NCBI GenBank assembly: GCA_019914995.1
Contig: CM034130.1
Coordinates: forward strand, 10,106,001 to 10,170,000
Reading direction: 5' to 3'
Length of the DNA: 64,000 nt
Source of the DNA: Acanthochlamys bracteata
Taxonomy: Eukaryota; Streptophyta; Magnoliopsida; Pandanales; Velloziaceae
Position 1 is the first letter of the stretch. Every line of letters begins with the position of its first letter. Both the position numbers and the translations under genes were made by a program. Of this stretch, positions 10,950 through 22,287 are shown piece by piece. The notes under the pieces were generated by a model. The model made no database searches, was not told the DNA's origin, and saw nothing but the letters and a program-made list of their open reading frames with translations.

Positions 10950-13660
10950 AGCAAATCTTTCCCATGCTAAGAATACTATTATAAGTTTTCAACACCGACA
11001 ATGGAAACAAAGAGATGGAACCTTTAATGTATTTGTCCTTAGTGTTATAGGTCGCGGCTTCTCCACAGCCTCAAGAAATTCAATCAGGTCTGCTGCTGGA
11101 AACATCTGCAAATCAAAAAGCTCAAAACAGTTAAACAAGCAGCTATAAGAAAAGGTTCCTGGACGATGATATTCAAGCATACCTCAATGAAAGCATTAAT
11201 AAGGAATTCACTGTAGCCATAATATGAGCAGAGATCTGATTTCAGTTGCTCAACATAGTCCTTACGTTTTGCACCTTCTTGCCTCAGCACATTAAAATTT
11301 GATAGGACCCGGACAACTGAAAAGAATTTGGAATCAGCAAGCAGTGACGCCAATGCAAAATTTTTCGCCTTACAAATAAAAAAATATATAGAAATACATA
11401 GATCGTCCTAATAATAAGATATAATGGGCTGTGATATGACTCTTCTTACTCTCATTAATTCTACGAAGAAGATTTTGGAGATTGGGTGGCCGGTGAGCCT
11501 CTTCTTCAAGCTCCTACAATGTCAAACTTCTATCAAAGTTGAGAACCAAAGAAATTGAACAGAATCTGCTCCAAACAGAAAATAGGGATTAGGACATTCA
11601 TGCACCTCTGTAGTTGGGAGTCGAAACTATCAGATTCCTCCTTTATATTGAGGGCAAGCTCAGCCTCAGCATCCTCCTGCTCCCTTTTCCTCGCATCATC
11701 AAGTGCCCTCGACTTCTCCTCAAGGTCAGACTCATCAGAATCATCTCCCTCCTCATCATCCTGCTCCTCTGCATCAAAAAAAGAAATAATGATAAATAAA
11801 GCACTCACAGGAAAAAACCAGGGAAAAAAAAGGTTACATGCTTGAAAGTTTCTGGCATGATAATGGATAAGAAATACTGTACGATATTACAAAATTACTT
11901 CCAATTTCGCCTGAAACAAGCGAATTACTTCCATATATTTTGTTTATTTTATTTAAAGCCTCTTTTTTATCTTCCAAAATAGACTGATAACGGCAAATAC
12001 TATTCAAGCCACTCTATTTTCCAACAAAAGGGCCTGAAGAACTTCTTACACATATTACTGATATAAAACTCAAACTCAACTCCTAAACTAATAAATCCTA
12101 TAACAAGAAATCTCTTTTATAAATTAAATGGTCCAGAACATGTCCCAATTCCTATTGTCACCAGAAAATCAGCTCCTAAACACAAAAACTGCTTCAGTAG
12201 ATGCTGTTGCATTTCCAGTCATACAATTATAACAAAACGTTCCAAATTCAGCTTATAAACTTACACTTTTCATCAGCAAAGTTCTTGTTTTTCCTTGCAG
12301 GTAAGCCTAAATAAAATTGTGAAAATGTATCCTTACGGTTTCACCAAAATCTTGAACTTATAATTTCAAATGCCTCAGTAATCATAAAGCAACATCTTCT
12401 TCCGAAGTTATTACTAAACTCAAAAATGATCAGAAATTTCTTCAATTAGCATTTAAATGATCAGAAATTTGATTAAATTGTTCCTTTCATTATAAAGCCG
12501 CATTATATTCTAAAATCAAACCAGAAATTTTCTATACTATTAATAAAGATTGTTCTTTTCTGGTAAGAATGCACAACAAAACTAATTTTCCCCCTAATCA
12601 AAGTGAAAGAAGCTCAACAAAATGGATACCTTCTTCTCCACTCCCTCCGAGGAAATCATCCCCGATGGGCTCATCGTCATCGTCCAACATCTTCTTTCGA
12701 AGTTATTACTAAACTCAAAATGATCGAGGATCTATATAGCTACCCAATACAACAGTATTTACTAAAGAAAAATTAAGCTAAAAGCAATAATTATTTGTAC
12801 GACAACATAAAGAGCTATCAAGCGTACGGTGTACAAGAACTTGGGACTCCTTATGAGCAGGAAATAGTGTTCCCATGAAACAAGACAAAAACAACACTTC
12901 AGCTCAAATACCACTTCAAACTTTTTATGCCCATTTGAAGCTGGAAGTTCATCAATAGCTTATAACTTCAAAGAGAAACTTGTAGGTATGTTACATGGAG
13001 GGCATAATAAGTGGAACATGCATGTACTGGTAGCAAAGGCATATAAGATTCTACACATATATGAAAAAATGTCCTTGATTCTACACAGATATGTTACATG
13101 GAGGGCATATACGTTTATCACATTTCAATAATTCCCTAAAATAAATTTCAACTTTAGAGTCAACCAGGATCATGATTCAATGCTATATGACCAGCTAAAC
13201 AAATTGCATCTGTATGGCACCTCAAATTTTCATTATTTAGCATAAACTATTGGAAAGTTAGAGTATACCTGTTTCCTCATCAAACTCACATTAGACAGCA
13301 CAATATGAACGGGGGATTCATAGAAACTAAAAAAGGTGCATTGTTTAGGGTTAGTTCCACATAAAAAACAAATGTAAGTCAGAGTCAGATGGGAGGAAGA
13401 GATTGGCCTAAACTGAGCGACTTTTATCAAAAGCTGAGTGGTTTTACTAAAGCCATATGATGATGCTAGTTCTTCTTTCGAATTATTGTATTGTTGTGTG
13501 TTCTTTACTAACATCGTTGTTTAGTAGTAGCAGTAAATACAAAAGGCAATTTCCTGAATTGTTGGTAGGAGAAGTAGAGCAACCTAAATATTTCTAACAA
13601 CTGTCTTCTATTTCTTTTGTTTTTCTCTACTTTGCAGCTGCTGTTTGAAGACGGGAATGA
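4126..13660 (+). CDS. Tiny Cys-motif gene, copy A (split by the NOP2-like gene)
   Basis: Not a recognised family. Exon 1 (4126-4282) encodes [13 protein letters not shown] and a conserved YCSRYKKFL...[18 protein letters not shown] segment with a C-x(n)-C-x-C pattern that could bind metal (inference). Exon 2 (4366-4419) is Lys/Ser-rich, with good acceptor (CTGCAG) and donor (GTACGT) signals. The next conserved block, after a strong pyrimidine tract and TTTGCAG, begins at about 13,637, because the 8-kb NOP2-like gene lies antisense in between. In this copy the splice would give a stop after two or three residues. Unit B has the same three blocks within 0.8 kb. Expression is unproven. Confidence 0.35.
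4624..12690 (-). CDS. NOP2: NOP2/NSUN1-like 25S rRNA (cytosine-5) methyltransferase, 16 exons, frameshifted and 5'-truncated
   Basis: Exons (minus): 12690-12630, 11768-11606, 11513-11450, 11316-11183, 11105-11022, 10874-10800, 10722-10651, 10557-10484, 9605-9553, 8233-8124, 6242-6174, 6091-6017, 5480-5388, 5317-5238, 5167-5068, and a last exon near 4,820-4,624. Family hallmarks are all present: [23 protein letters not shown] (SAM-binding motif I), [12 protein letters not shown] (motif IV Cys), YIVYSTCS (motif VI catalytic Cys) and [18 protein letters not shown]. The known role of the family is nucleolar m5C modification of large-subunit rRNA and 60S assembly. Defects: the protein starts at an internal MLDDDDEP, without the usual basic N-terminus. 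Exon 2 lacks one base near 11,644, so FRLPTTE is out of frame. The last exon also reads out of frame at its end. It is probably a pseudogene, unless the lost base is an assembly error. Confidence 0.8.
8705..8870 (+). mobile_element. tRNA-derived SINE-like element in a NOP2-like intron
   Basis: An RNA polymerase III A-box-like TAGCCTAGTGG (8716-8726) is followed about 30 bp later by a B-box-like GTGGGTTTCAACTTC (8756-8770), then an AT-rich tail. This layout is typical of plant tRNA-derived SINEs. Its ends and target-site duplications were not resolved. Confidence 0.45.
10916..10946. repeat. (AT)n microsatellite
   Basis: An uninterrupted AT dinucleotide run lies in an intron of the NOP2-like gene. 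Confidence 0.9.
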
Positions 13661-15936
13661 CTGGGCAAGCTTAGGTTATGCTAGTTACGATTTGTTGTTA
13701 CTTGTTATGTTGAGACTTCTAGTACTAGCTAGTAAGTGGCCATACTTTTGTTTACATAGCATGCTAGTACTTGTTATGCTATGTTACTTCTGAAGTTTAC
13801 AAAAAGTACTAGATATAAATAAATTTGAGCAAGAACTTTCTATTGCAAGAAAACCCATAGAAATTGAGACAGTTAATATTACGGACATGATAAATTTTTT
13901 TAAGGTAAATCTTTTTGTAAGCTGAGTTATTAAGTAGTTATGAGTAAATTATTCAAAATCATTGGAAAGTAATTTTTTTAAGAAAAAATTTATTTTGAAG
14001 TTACTTTCTGTAAACTAAATAAGCACTAATTGGGATGAAATTGTTGAAAGAAAACTATTCAATTTTAAGTTAATGCCTTTCATATCCACCTAGATAATTG
14101 TATGATGGTTCAGTTGGCTGCCTACTTGATTTTTCAAATATACACAAAACTGGCTGTAAAACTAACAGATGATGAACAGCAGCTTTCTACTCAATAAAAA
14201 CTTTAACAAACAATCATCACAGTTGCAAATAAATAATCACATAAATAAATTGTATGTCATAAAATATTTATATATATTAATTTGTTACTATTTTTTAAAG
14301 TAACAAAATAAATTCGTCATTCAGAAAGCTTTCAAATATATATATTTTTTAAAACTCTTTATTTTAAATCCCAAACGAACCAAAATCCTGGTAAGTGTGT
14401 GTGATTTATTTCGGTTTTGTTAAAATGACTACTACATACGCTATGAGAGCTTGAAAGACCATTAGAAGGCTATAGAATAGAAGGCTTAAAAACACATCCA
14501 GGGAACAGAGCACACATAAAAAGAAAAATGTTTTGCCCCCATCCTCCCCTCCCCGCCCCACAAAACCCAAAGAAAAAAAAAAACTAAAGCCTCTAGGAAA
14601 AAAAATTGAAAAAATCCTAAGATTTATACTGCAGAAAATTATGATGTTATACATAGAAAATCAAATCTATAACAATGAACTTCATCATGAAAAAAAAATC
14701 TCAAAATAAGTCTTTGAAATAAAACATCAGACAAAATTATTTACACACATCAATGAATGAACCTACCTGTCCTGTTGAAATAGAAAAAAACATTGACATG
14801 TAGCAAGGATCATGATCTTATATGATTTGAAACCTTCTCCAAATGAACATGTATAGAAACATAACACAGCTTTCTTCCTTTGATCTTCTCTTGTATTTGC
14901 AACATAGATAAATTTTTTTCAATTTATTCTAATTTTTTTTCCCCTCTGAAGGGTTGGAGATAAGGAGTAGATGAGGCGCCGAGAAGGAAGAAGATGAGAA
15001 GATCAAATGAAAAGAAAAGCTTTGACTTGGTAAAAGCCGTTCCATCAGAGCCGTTCAAATTAGAATTCCGGATCTACAACTTTACAAAAAAATCCTCGCG
15101 CTCACGTTAATTTGCGTAAAATCCGGTGATTATAATAAAATAAATGAGTGAGTAATTTAATAAACAATTAATTAATTAATTACTCTCGATGTCTTGCCTA
15201 ACGCACTAGAGCTATTAATTATGGAAATAAATTCACAAGGGTGGTTCACAGTTCATCTTTAAAATCAGTGGATGGGTCCAACTTTATAAAACTATTATTT
15301 CAAGACAGGCCTTCGAACTTCGTTTATGGCTAGTATAAACCCTTTTAAAAGTAAATGTAGCGTACGTATCATATTATAAGGTGTTTCTCTTTTAGGCACG
15401 CTCGAATCAAAAATAATTTTTTGCACTCCCTACGTGAGCGAGGCGTGAGGCCGTCTTGTGTTTTTATACAAAGTTCAAAACAAAACTATTTTTAATAATT
15501 TAAAAGGAATTGTAAATTTCACGAATGTGGAATCACTTCAAATGCATTAGCACACCAAATGAATGAATAAAGCATGTACGATACATATGATATATTAAGC
15601 GTGCGTTTAACCACCACCTAAAGTTTACTTTTTTTAATTTCATTTTTAATATAAAATAAATATATAATTTAGAAAAAAAAATTTATCAATAATTTATTTT
15701 TAAATTTTAATTTAAAACTTTCTATTAATATAAAATTAAGGTATAACTTATTTTTTATAAAATATTTTTAATTTAATATTATTAACTCATTTTTGAAAAA
15801 ATGAATTTATCTTAAGATAAACACACTCTAATCTAAATTTTTAAATCACATACAATTATTTAAATTTAATTAGACAAATTATATATTATTTATAAATTAC
15901 AAAATTTACTCTAAATATTTGCAACTACAACAGTAT

Positions 15937-16190
15937 GAGTGTTTGGAATTGCTTATAAAATAAAACTTTTCTAAAATAAAAGATATTTTTATTTTTTTTG
16001 AAAATGAGCTTTATTTTTTTTACTTCTAAAAAAATAATAAAAATATACAATAAAAAGATCTCACTCTGTAGAATTTTTTATATTTTATAAATTTTTAAAT
16101 AAATTATTTATATACTTATAAAATATGTATTAAAAAATATAAAATAGAGAATTGAAAAATTTTGTTAAAAAAAAGTAATCCCAAACACCC
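15937..16190. mobile_element. MITE family 1 copy (unit A only)
   Basis: An AT-rich 254-bp element with imperfect terminal inverted repeats: GAGTGTTTGGAATTGCTTA at the left, and the right end reads GGGTGTTTGGGATTACTTT in reverse complement. Unit B has the empty site at about 26,955 (CAGCAGAATG), so the insertion came after the tandem duplication. Flanks TAT/TAG suggest a 3-bp target duplication, now imperfect. Confidence 0.65.
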
Positions 16191-16524
16191 TAGAATGAAG
16201 TCACTAATATATCAACGGCGACTTTTGGTGCATGAGGTTAGAGGAACCAGCGTAGAAGTGTTTTTTAGGGTTTTCAATTATATCTATTGCTCATAACCAA
16301 AACGCTTCAAACTACAAGTTTCATACCTTCAAAATAAATTCCGAATTAATAAAAGCACACCGATTTAGAATTTTAGCTGATTTAGAATTTGTAGCCCGAC
16401 GCATCGGCATGTGGGATTTTATTAAATTGGGGCCGATAAATTGAACGATAGCAAACGAAGAATGCCAAAAAGAAATGATAGGATCGATACTAGAATAGAG
16501 CACAATAACAAAAACAAGAGTAGT

Positions 16525-16750
16525 AAAGAAGGCATTTGAGAATTTTTATGAAATAAAATTTTTTTAAAATAAAAAATATTTTTATTTTTTTAAAAAATAA
16601 ATTTTATTTTTTAATTTTTAAAATAATAATAATAATATACAATAAATTTCATAAAATTTTTTAATATTTTTTAAATTTTTAAATAAATTTTATATATATT
16701 TATAAATTAAAAAAATTAAAATAATTTTTTGAACGCTCAAACAAACGCGC
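16525..16750. mobile_element. Probable MITE family 1 relative (unit A only)
   Basis: An AT-rich segment beginning GGCATTTGAGAATTTTTATG and ending GCTCAAACAAACGCGC. It is missing from the matching place in unit B (about 27,290). The ends are only roughly inverted, so the boundaries are approximate. Confidence 0.4.
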
Positions 16751-17196
16751 TCGAAATCAGAGAAAGAGAGTAAGAACGGAGCGAAGCGGTGGGAGATCAA
16801 ATGAAATAAGAACTTAAAAAATGAGTACATTAGAGAATTTATATATTATTATAATTTTGCTAATTTATTGAAGACAATATTAGCATTTTATAACCTCGGC
16901 GAGAAAAGCTCTGTATAGTTTTTTTTAAAAAGCACAGTATAAAAGTTTTTTTCAACTATGAAACTTGAAAGCAACCATAAGTTGCTTTTAATGAACTGTT
17001 TGAAAGTATTTATAAAAATAAAATTTTGTAAAATAAAAAATAATTTTATCTTATTTTGATAAACATAGTTTATTATTTTAATATAAAATATTAAAAATAA
17101 ATAATAAAATTTTTTATTTAATAGAATATTTTGATATTTTAGTTTTTAAATAAATTCTATAAACTATTATAAAAAATTTAAAAATTTTTTAATAAA

Positions 17197-17272
17197 TTAT
17201 GAAGCTGCGGGATTCTTTCCTCCATACTTCGTCAAAACACCAGTTACAGAAGCCCTCTCCCTTACCTTCAAC
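17197..17272 (-). pseudogene. Orphan terminal exon, copy A (truncated at duplication breakpoint)
   Basis: After a CATTCAG acceptor the minus strand reads LKVRERASVTGVLTKYGGKN, then PAAS and stop. Unit B has the same exon with four base changes in the shared part, three of them synonymous in this frame, which supports a real coding exon. The parent gene was not recognised. Similarity between units ends about 220 bp upstream (17,495), so the other exons were left behind at the breakpoint. Confidence 0.5.
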
Positions 17273-17494
17273 CTGAATGACAAGAGTGCAAATATGAGAA
17301 ACAAAATTTTTAAGCAGCTGCTATTATTTTAGAATTCGATTCCTGATTGTGATTAGACACGTTATACCTGCTCATTGAAGCAGGTAAAATTTTCTTTTAC
17401 TTCGACTTTATTCTGTATATTTCTTTCCTTACTTTGACCTTATATATATTAAATTGACAAATAAAATCAACAGTAACTGCTGCATTATTATAAG

Positions 17495-18616
17495 CAGAAT
17501 CCAATTGTTGTTGTACAATAATTTTTAATATAAATGCATGTATTTTCTGAAATAAATACCAAATTGGTTTTAGCGTATATTAATTTCTTGTGCTAAAGCT
17601 ACGTGCACATGATCCAATTATTATCCAAGTTGCTAACGCCATCTTCTCCGGTATTTCATGTATGGAACCAATATTGTTCCAATAGATGAAACACTACTTT
17701 ACATAACGAATTAAAAAAATTTTTTAAAATCAATTCATTATGGGACTAAAAATTTTTTAATACCTCGCAATAATGACAAAATATAGGCTTCGTCCATCTA
17801 GCAACAGTAGGGCACACCAATCACAATAGTCAATGGCAAGGATTGATTCTGATTGGCATGAAGCCAGAGATCCTGTGCAGCGCATTAATTGGACAGAGGG
17901 TTTAGGAATTCCTTCAAGAAGCCAGCAGATCTGTCTTTGCTTGGCACCGAGGAAAACCATATAGGAAGATCGCACGTGGCGTTAAAAGAGTTGCACCGGC
18001 GTTACGTTTTCGGATAGTATATTGCATGAGCAAGGGGCAGTAGTCTGCAGGAAATTAACACGACCGGTTGATTCCGATATACATGCGTATAGTCTGCATA
18101 ACTATAAACTCATGATATACATGTTTATTGTTTACTAAATTAGACATATATGAAGAAAGAAACTTTGGAATAAGTTGAGAATCCAAGTTCTCTTCAAATT
18201 TTAATCAAGGTAGAACATTAATGAAGTATGGCGTTGCAATAGGGGTTTCTACCTGAAAAGAAACTACCATCATATTTTATTCAAGCAACTACAGATGCAG
18301 GTTTGATTGATAAAATCATAACAAATAATTAAGAGCTCCACTTTAAACATAAGCTAAATTCATTCTGAAGCACTTTGCACATGAACTATTGCGGAACTTG
18401 CATAATCATTTGTAACTTCAAACTGTTTCAAAGTATATATCTAGCATTGCCTGAAACTTGCAGTAGATTATAACAGGCATATATATAGCTGAAATTCAAA
18501 AAAATTAAAAAGCAATCCTTAATTTAAAGATAAGCAACTTCAATTCCACCTCTGAACAGATGTGCCCATGCAGGAGAAGGTAATAAACTAGTAGGTTCAG
18601 TGAACAGAAAAACTCC
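17495..18616. other. Spacer between units A and B with an F-box relic
   Basis: Contains the junction of the tandem duplication near 17,495 and an F-box/DUF295 relic (listed separately). Otherwise AT-rich and without an open gene. The part 18,230-18,616 (3' flank of the DUF295 gene) recurs inverted at 54,443-54,830. Confidence 0.5.
17757..18100 (-). pseudogene. F-box/DUF295 relic
   Basis: The minus strand keeps fragments resembling the F-box genes: CGGAATC...CCGGT...GCAGACTACTGCCCCTTGCTC near 18,010-18,060 (compare CGGAATCCCCGGTTGCTTTTCCAGCAG in the intact genes), then GAAGGAATTCC and a CTCTGTCCA-like segment. It also resembles the relic at 54995-55375 (SxxGSLAS... and QxSILA- like stretches). 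Scrambled by deletions, with no function expected. Confidence 0.55.
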
Positions 18617-19700
18617 TTAACATTTGGGAATAAACCAACACTGCGGCACCACTGGTGGAATACAAGGGCAAGAATCACGACGGAGAATAGTATCCTTCTC
18701 TAAGTCTAACACATACAATCCAAAGTCGAATCTCTCTTTATAGTAGATGCAATTGCCCTTCACACCCAACTCTTCGTTTGCTCGCCATGACGCAGAGACA
18801 AAGCAATCCAGAAAGAATGCTCTATCTCCGATAGTGTCCACCTCGTTCCATACTTTGCTCGGCAAATCCAGCTTGTAAATTCCAATATCAGACACAATCT
18901 TCGTCGCGCCAAGATAACTAGTAAAAACGAGAAATATATCACCGCAAGATTCCACCATTCTTTTCCTTGTTCCGAATTCGCTTTCTGATGGCCTTTCCAC
19001 ATGAAGGTTTGTCAGAGTCAATTTTTTCGACCTACCATCATCATTATCATGAAATTGCGCGAGGTATAAGTCTTTCTTCGTAGAAAGTGCATAAAGATTT
19101 CCGTCGCAAACAACTAAATCTTGTAGACTATCACCCCCATCGAGAGCGATCCTTCGATCTTCGAAGGTCCAAGAAGAGTCGTTCGGATGACAGTAAAACA
19201 AATAGCCGCGTCTTAAATCCGCGCAAACGACCAACCAGTGCTCAGATGTACTTGAAGTAGATGGATTGAACATTAAGAGCAGCTTGGTGAAGGGTTCAGA
19301 ACATGGAAAAGGAGGAAGTTGGAGGCTTGAATCAGTAGTAACGTCCCAAAGGCAACAGCTTTCTGAGTTTTTGTCGCGAATCAGTATCCATCCTTGTGCT
19401 GACGGGTAATAATTTGAGGACCGCAATATCTTGTCTTCTTTCATTGCATATAACTTGTCATCGCGGAGGCTAAGGAAAGCATAGAAATCTCCGGAGCGAC
19501 AAAAACCATAATAAAGAAGCCCCGGCGCGTTATACAGGATTAACGGTGGACTCGTGGTGTTAATGTGAAGGCACTTTGCTCCATAACATATCTGTAACGT
19601 CGACAAAAACTTTAAAAGTCGAACCTATTTAGTTAAACCGCATGTACAAAGAGATGCAAACCTTTTGCTTATCATGGCATTCATCGTTGTCTGACGACAT
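18617..19700 (-). CDS. DUF295 protein, copy B (complete)
   Basis: Two exons on the minus strand. Exon 1 (19700-19662) encodes MSSDNDECHDKQK and ends at GT. Exon 2 (19624-18617) opens after TTTAACTAAATAG and reads VRLLKFLSTLQICYGAK and on, for 348 residues in all. The body is a DUF295/KIB-type beta-propeller-like domain (GWILIRDKNSESCCLWDV, WLVVCADLRRGYLFYC, DLVVCDGNLYALS, IYKLDLPSKVWNEVD, ending CWFIPKC). No N-terminal F-box is encoded, unlike its neighbour. It would therefore not act as an SCF adaptor by itself. The start is chosen because exon 1 splices in frame; an ORF scan alone would begin at a TTG inside exon 2. It is head-to-head with the F-box gene at 20321. Its biochemical role is unknown. 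Confidence 0.85.
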
Positions 19701-20320
19701 TGCTCCTCTTAGATTGGTGGTCTATATGAAAAATCTCTTCATGCGTGCAATTACTAGTTATTAATATATACAGCTCAAGTTCTGCTAATTCGAAGTTTGA
19801 AAGAATTTGGATTCTCTGTATCGACTTCAACAAAAAGAAAACTTTCTGTTTTCCTTATGAATTTTTAAAATTCTTCCCTTTTTCTAACTTTCTCTCTATA
19901 AACTATTTGATCTCTTAGTAAACACTGTATAGAAAGAAATACTACCGGGTGTACAATGGGGATTCACTTACTGGACTAATTGGTGCTGGTGTATAGTTAA
20001 TGATATTTTGGAAAGACTCTGATCAATGAGAAATTCTAATTGATCCGAGAATGTTTATCATAAGAAGTTTGAGCTTTAATAAGTTTTAATGTTTTATTTG
20101 AATTAAAATTACTTAAATAATATTCTAACTAGGAAAGTCTCTTTTTAATAAGATTCTTAAAAATTTTATGAGTCTATTCAAATAATTCTATGTTCTATTC
20201 TTATTATAAATCAAGAAAGAACAACTTTAAAAAGTTGGAGCTTTTTTTACTCTGTTTTCTTTATTTTCATTACTGTTTTTCCTCTCAATTCTGTCGTAGT
20301 CTAACAGCACTACTCTGTCA
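19701..20320. promoter_or_regulatory. Shared intergenic/promoter region, copy B
   Basis: A 620-bp AT-rich spacer between divergent start codons, the direct repeat of 414-1031. Conservation of the whole block in A and B, and partly in C, is consistent with the two genes having been duplicated as a pair with their regulatory DNA. Confidence 0.5.
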
Positions 20321-21571
20321 ATGGCAGCAAGTTCTTGGGCAGATCTGCCGCCGGAGATGATCGAACAGATAGCATCACGCGTCCCGTTATCTGACATCCC
20401 CCGTTTTTCTGCTGTGTGCAGGGCATGGCGATCGGAATCCCCGGTTGCTTTTCCAGCAGACTACGGCCCTTTGCTCCTCCACTATGCACGCCGAAAAGCC
20501 AATCCTTGCTGGTTCTACTACCCTTTTCTCAACAAGATCTTGGTAATCTGCTCCTTCAACCCCATATGCGATTTATCCGATACGGTTTTCCACTGTGCCA
20601 TTGACGGATGGCTACTGGCTTCCCGAGGGAATTCCGAGTTCATCCTCGTCGACCCTCTGTCCAACGTACTGAACAAGATCCCTGACTTCAAGCCTCTTGA
20701 AACACCAATAATTGCCATGGGATTCGCAGACCCATCCCATTCGAAGGAGATCATTGTGATCGGCATGGCCTTTGGTATTGAGAATCACCAAGTTTATATA
20801 TTCGCGTTCCACAACGGAGTCTGGTCAGATGGGTATTACAGTGACATCGACAGCGAGGAAGATTTCGCTGTTTCCCACTGTAGTCCTCTATGGTATCGCA
20901 ACCTCTTCTACATCTTATCAGTTCAAGGAGATGTTGGAGTGTTTGATCCAGTGCTAAGAGTTTTGTCAATCCTTAAAATTCCTAACAATCTACGCTTGCG
21001 CATATTATCCCGAACCACTGCGCAACTTGTAGTTAAGGAGGAGGAACTCCTTTTGATCCGCATGAGACTAGATGACGGTACCAAGATTGAGATTATGAAG
21101 CTTGATGAGCCAAACATGGAGTGGGTTAGGATCACCAGCATCAATGACTACACCATATACGCCGCAACTCCGACGGCTATAGTGGCGGCGATGCCCATTG
21201 CATCCGCCGTGAGGAATAAACTATGCGTTCCTAGGTTCTACGGAGACCCTGAGATGATCCAAGTAGAAGCAAAGTGGTCAGAAGGGCGGCTCTTTTTCGT
21301 CACAAGTGATCGGTCTGTCAAAATGATCGTGAATGAAGATGGCATGCCGTACTACTCATTCAAAGACGATGAAGATGGCAGCCAGTGTTGCTCATCAGAC
21401 GGCACCCAGTTCTACTCATCAGAAGACGATGAAGATGGCAGCCAGTACCACTCATCAGAAGACGATGAAGGCAATAGTTTTCAAAGGAAATGGGATCCTA
21501 AATTCAGTGGCTCCAAAGCCTTGAGAAACCAACACATATGGTTTAGTGTTAGGAAAAACTGCAACTCTTAG
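20321..21571 (+). CDS. F-box/DUF295 protein, copy B
   Basis: An intact single-exon paralogue of the gene at 1032, also 416 residues. It has the same N-terminal F-box (residues 6-40), DUF295 region and acidic-serine C-terminal repeats. Differences from copy A include Arg-to-Trp (NPCWFYYP), several conservative Ile/Val exchanges, and Cys and Phe within the repeat tail. No frameshift or premature stop is visible, so both A and B could be functional SCF substrate receptors. The target is unknown. Confidence 0.9.
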   Translation: MAASSWADLPPEMIEQIASRVPLSDIPRFSAVCRAWRSESPVAFPADYGPLLLHYARRKANPCWFYYPFLNKILVICSFNPICDLSDTVFHCAIDGWLLASRGNSEFILVDPLSNVLNKIPDFKPLETPIIAMGFADPSHSKEIIVIGMAFGIENHQVYIFAFHNGVWSDGYYSDIDSEEDFAVSHCSPLWYRNLFYILSVQGDVGVFDPVLRVLSILKIPNNLRLRILSRTTAQLVVKEEELLLIRMRLDDGTKIEIMKLDEPNMEWVRITSINDYTIYAATPTAIVAAMPIASAVRNKLCVPRFYGDPEMIQVEAKWSEGRLFFVTSDRSVKMIVNEDGMPYYSFKDDEDGSQCCSSDGTQFYSSEDDEDGSQYHSSEDDEGNSFQRKWDPKFSGSKALRNQHIWFSVRKNCNS

Positions 21572-22287
21572 ATTATGATGATTGATATAGTTTAGACAAT
21601 CATCCGTCTAATGTATCGTAACAACAGAGATTTAATCCTCTTCAATTCCGTGAGCTTGAAAGATGCAGGGCAAACTACTGAGTAGGATGAGCAATCAATA
21701 TTTCCAGAACATGAAAGTCCTTGATTAACTTATCTTTGACGTCCTTGAATATGCAACATCATACTTTGCAGAACTAACTTCCACAATCATTTGCAAACGT
21801 CTAGCTCTCTCAAAGTTTGCAATAACTATAATTTTCGGTATGTTCTACGACATAACATCCTATTGATCGGATGTAGTAATGTGGATGTGCCATGTAACCG
21901 TGATATAACTCAGTAACTGAGCAAAACAACATTTTTGCAACAGCAGATTATTTACAAGTGAGTGAAAGTGGAATATCCTGTTCAAACTTCAGTATGTTGT
22001 TTCTTTAATTGAAAAACATGAGACAAATGTTTTGGCCATTTATGTAGAGACATGCCTCGCAATCAATTCAACCCTAAATTTCAACCCTTGAAAAGTTTTA
22101 AAAGTTGGGCCTAAATAGAGACCAGTAGTTGTAAGAAGACAACATTTCACTGCTCAATTGATCATCACCTATTCAGTGAAGTTTTCACACGGCAGGCCTG
22201 AAGTGAAAGTTCTTTGGACTGAATACATTACAATTTTCAAAACTATACAGTAAAGTTTCTAGACAGCAGGCCTGAACTGAAAGTTCT
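21572..22287. other. 3' flank of F-box copy B
   Basis: No gene seen. It aligns with 2283-2,850 of unit A but has about 70 bp extra near 21,835-21,905 that copy A lacks and copy C keeps (inverted, about 52,435-52,515). A GCAGGCCTGAA segment is duplicated near 22,195 and 22,267. Confidence 0.5.

Larger units (their letters stand above)
12691..17196. other. Long AT-rich spacer of unit A
   Basis: No convincing gene apart from the third block of the tiny gene near 13,637. From about 13,115 to 17,495 it aligns along its length with 24,020-28,773 of unit B, with indels. Unit A keeps about 220 bp (around 13,225-13,435) absent from B, and has MITE insertions at 15937-16190 and about 16,525-16,745 that B lacks. 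Unit B has about 0.8 kb before the terminal exon that A has lost. Confidence 0.6.

Noticed and set aside
11555-11845. 96-codon plus ORF, Ser-rich
   Set aside because: Antisense of the acidic exon 2 of the NOP2-like gene.
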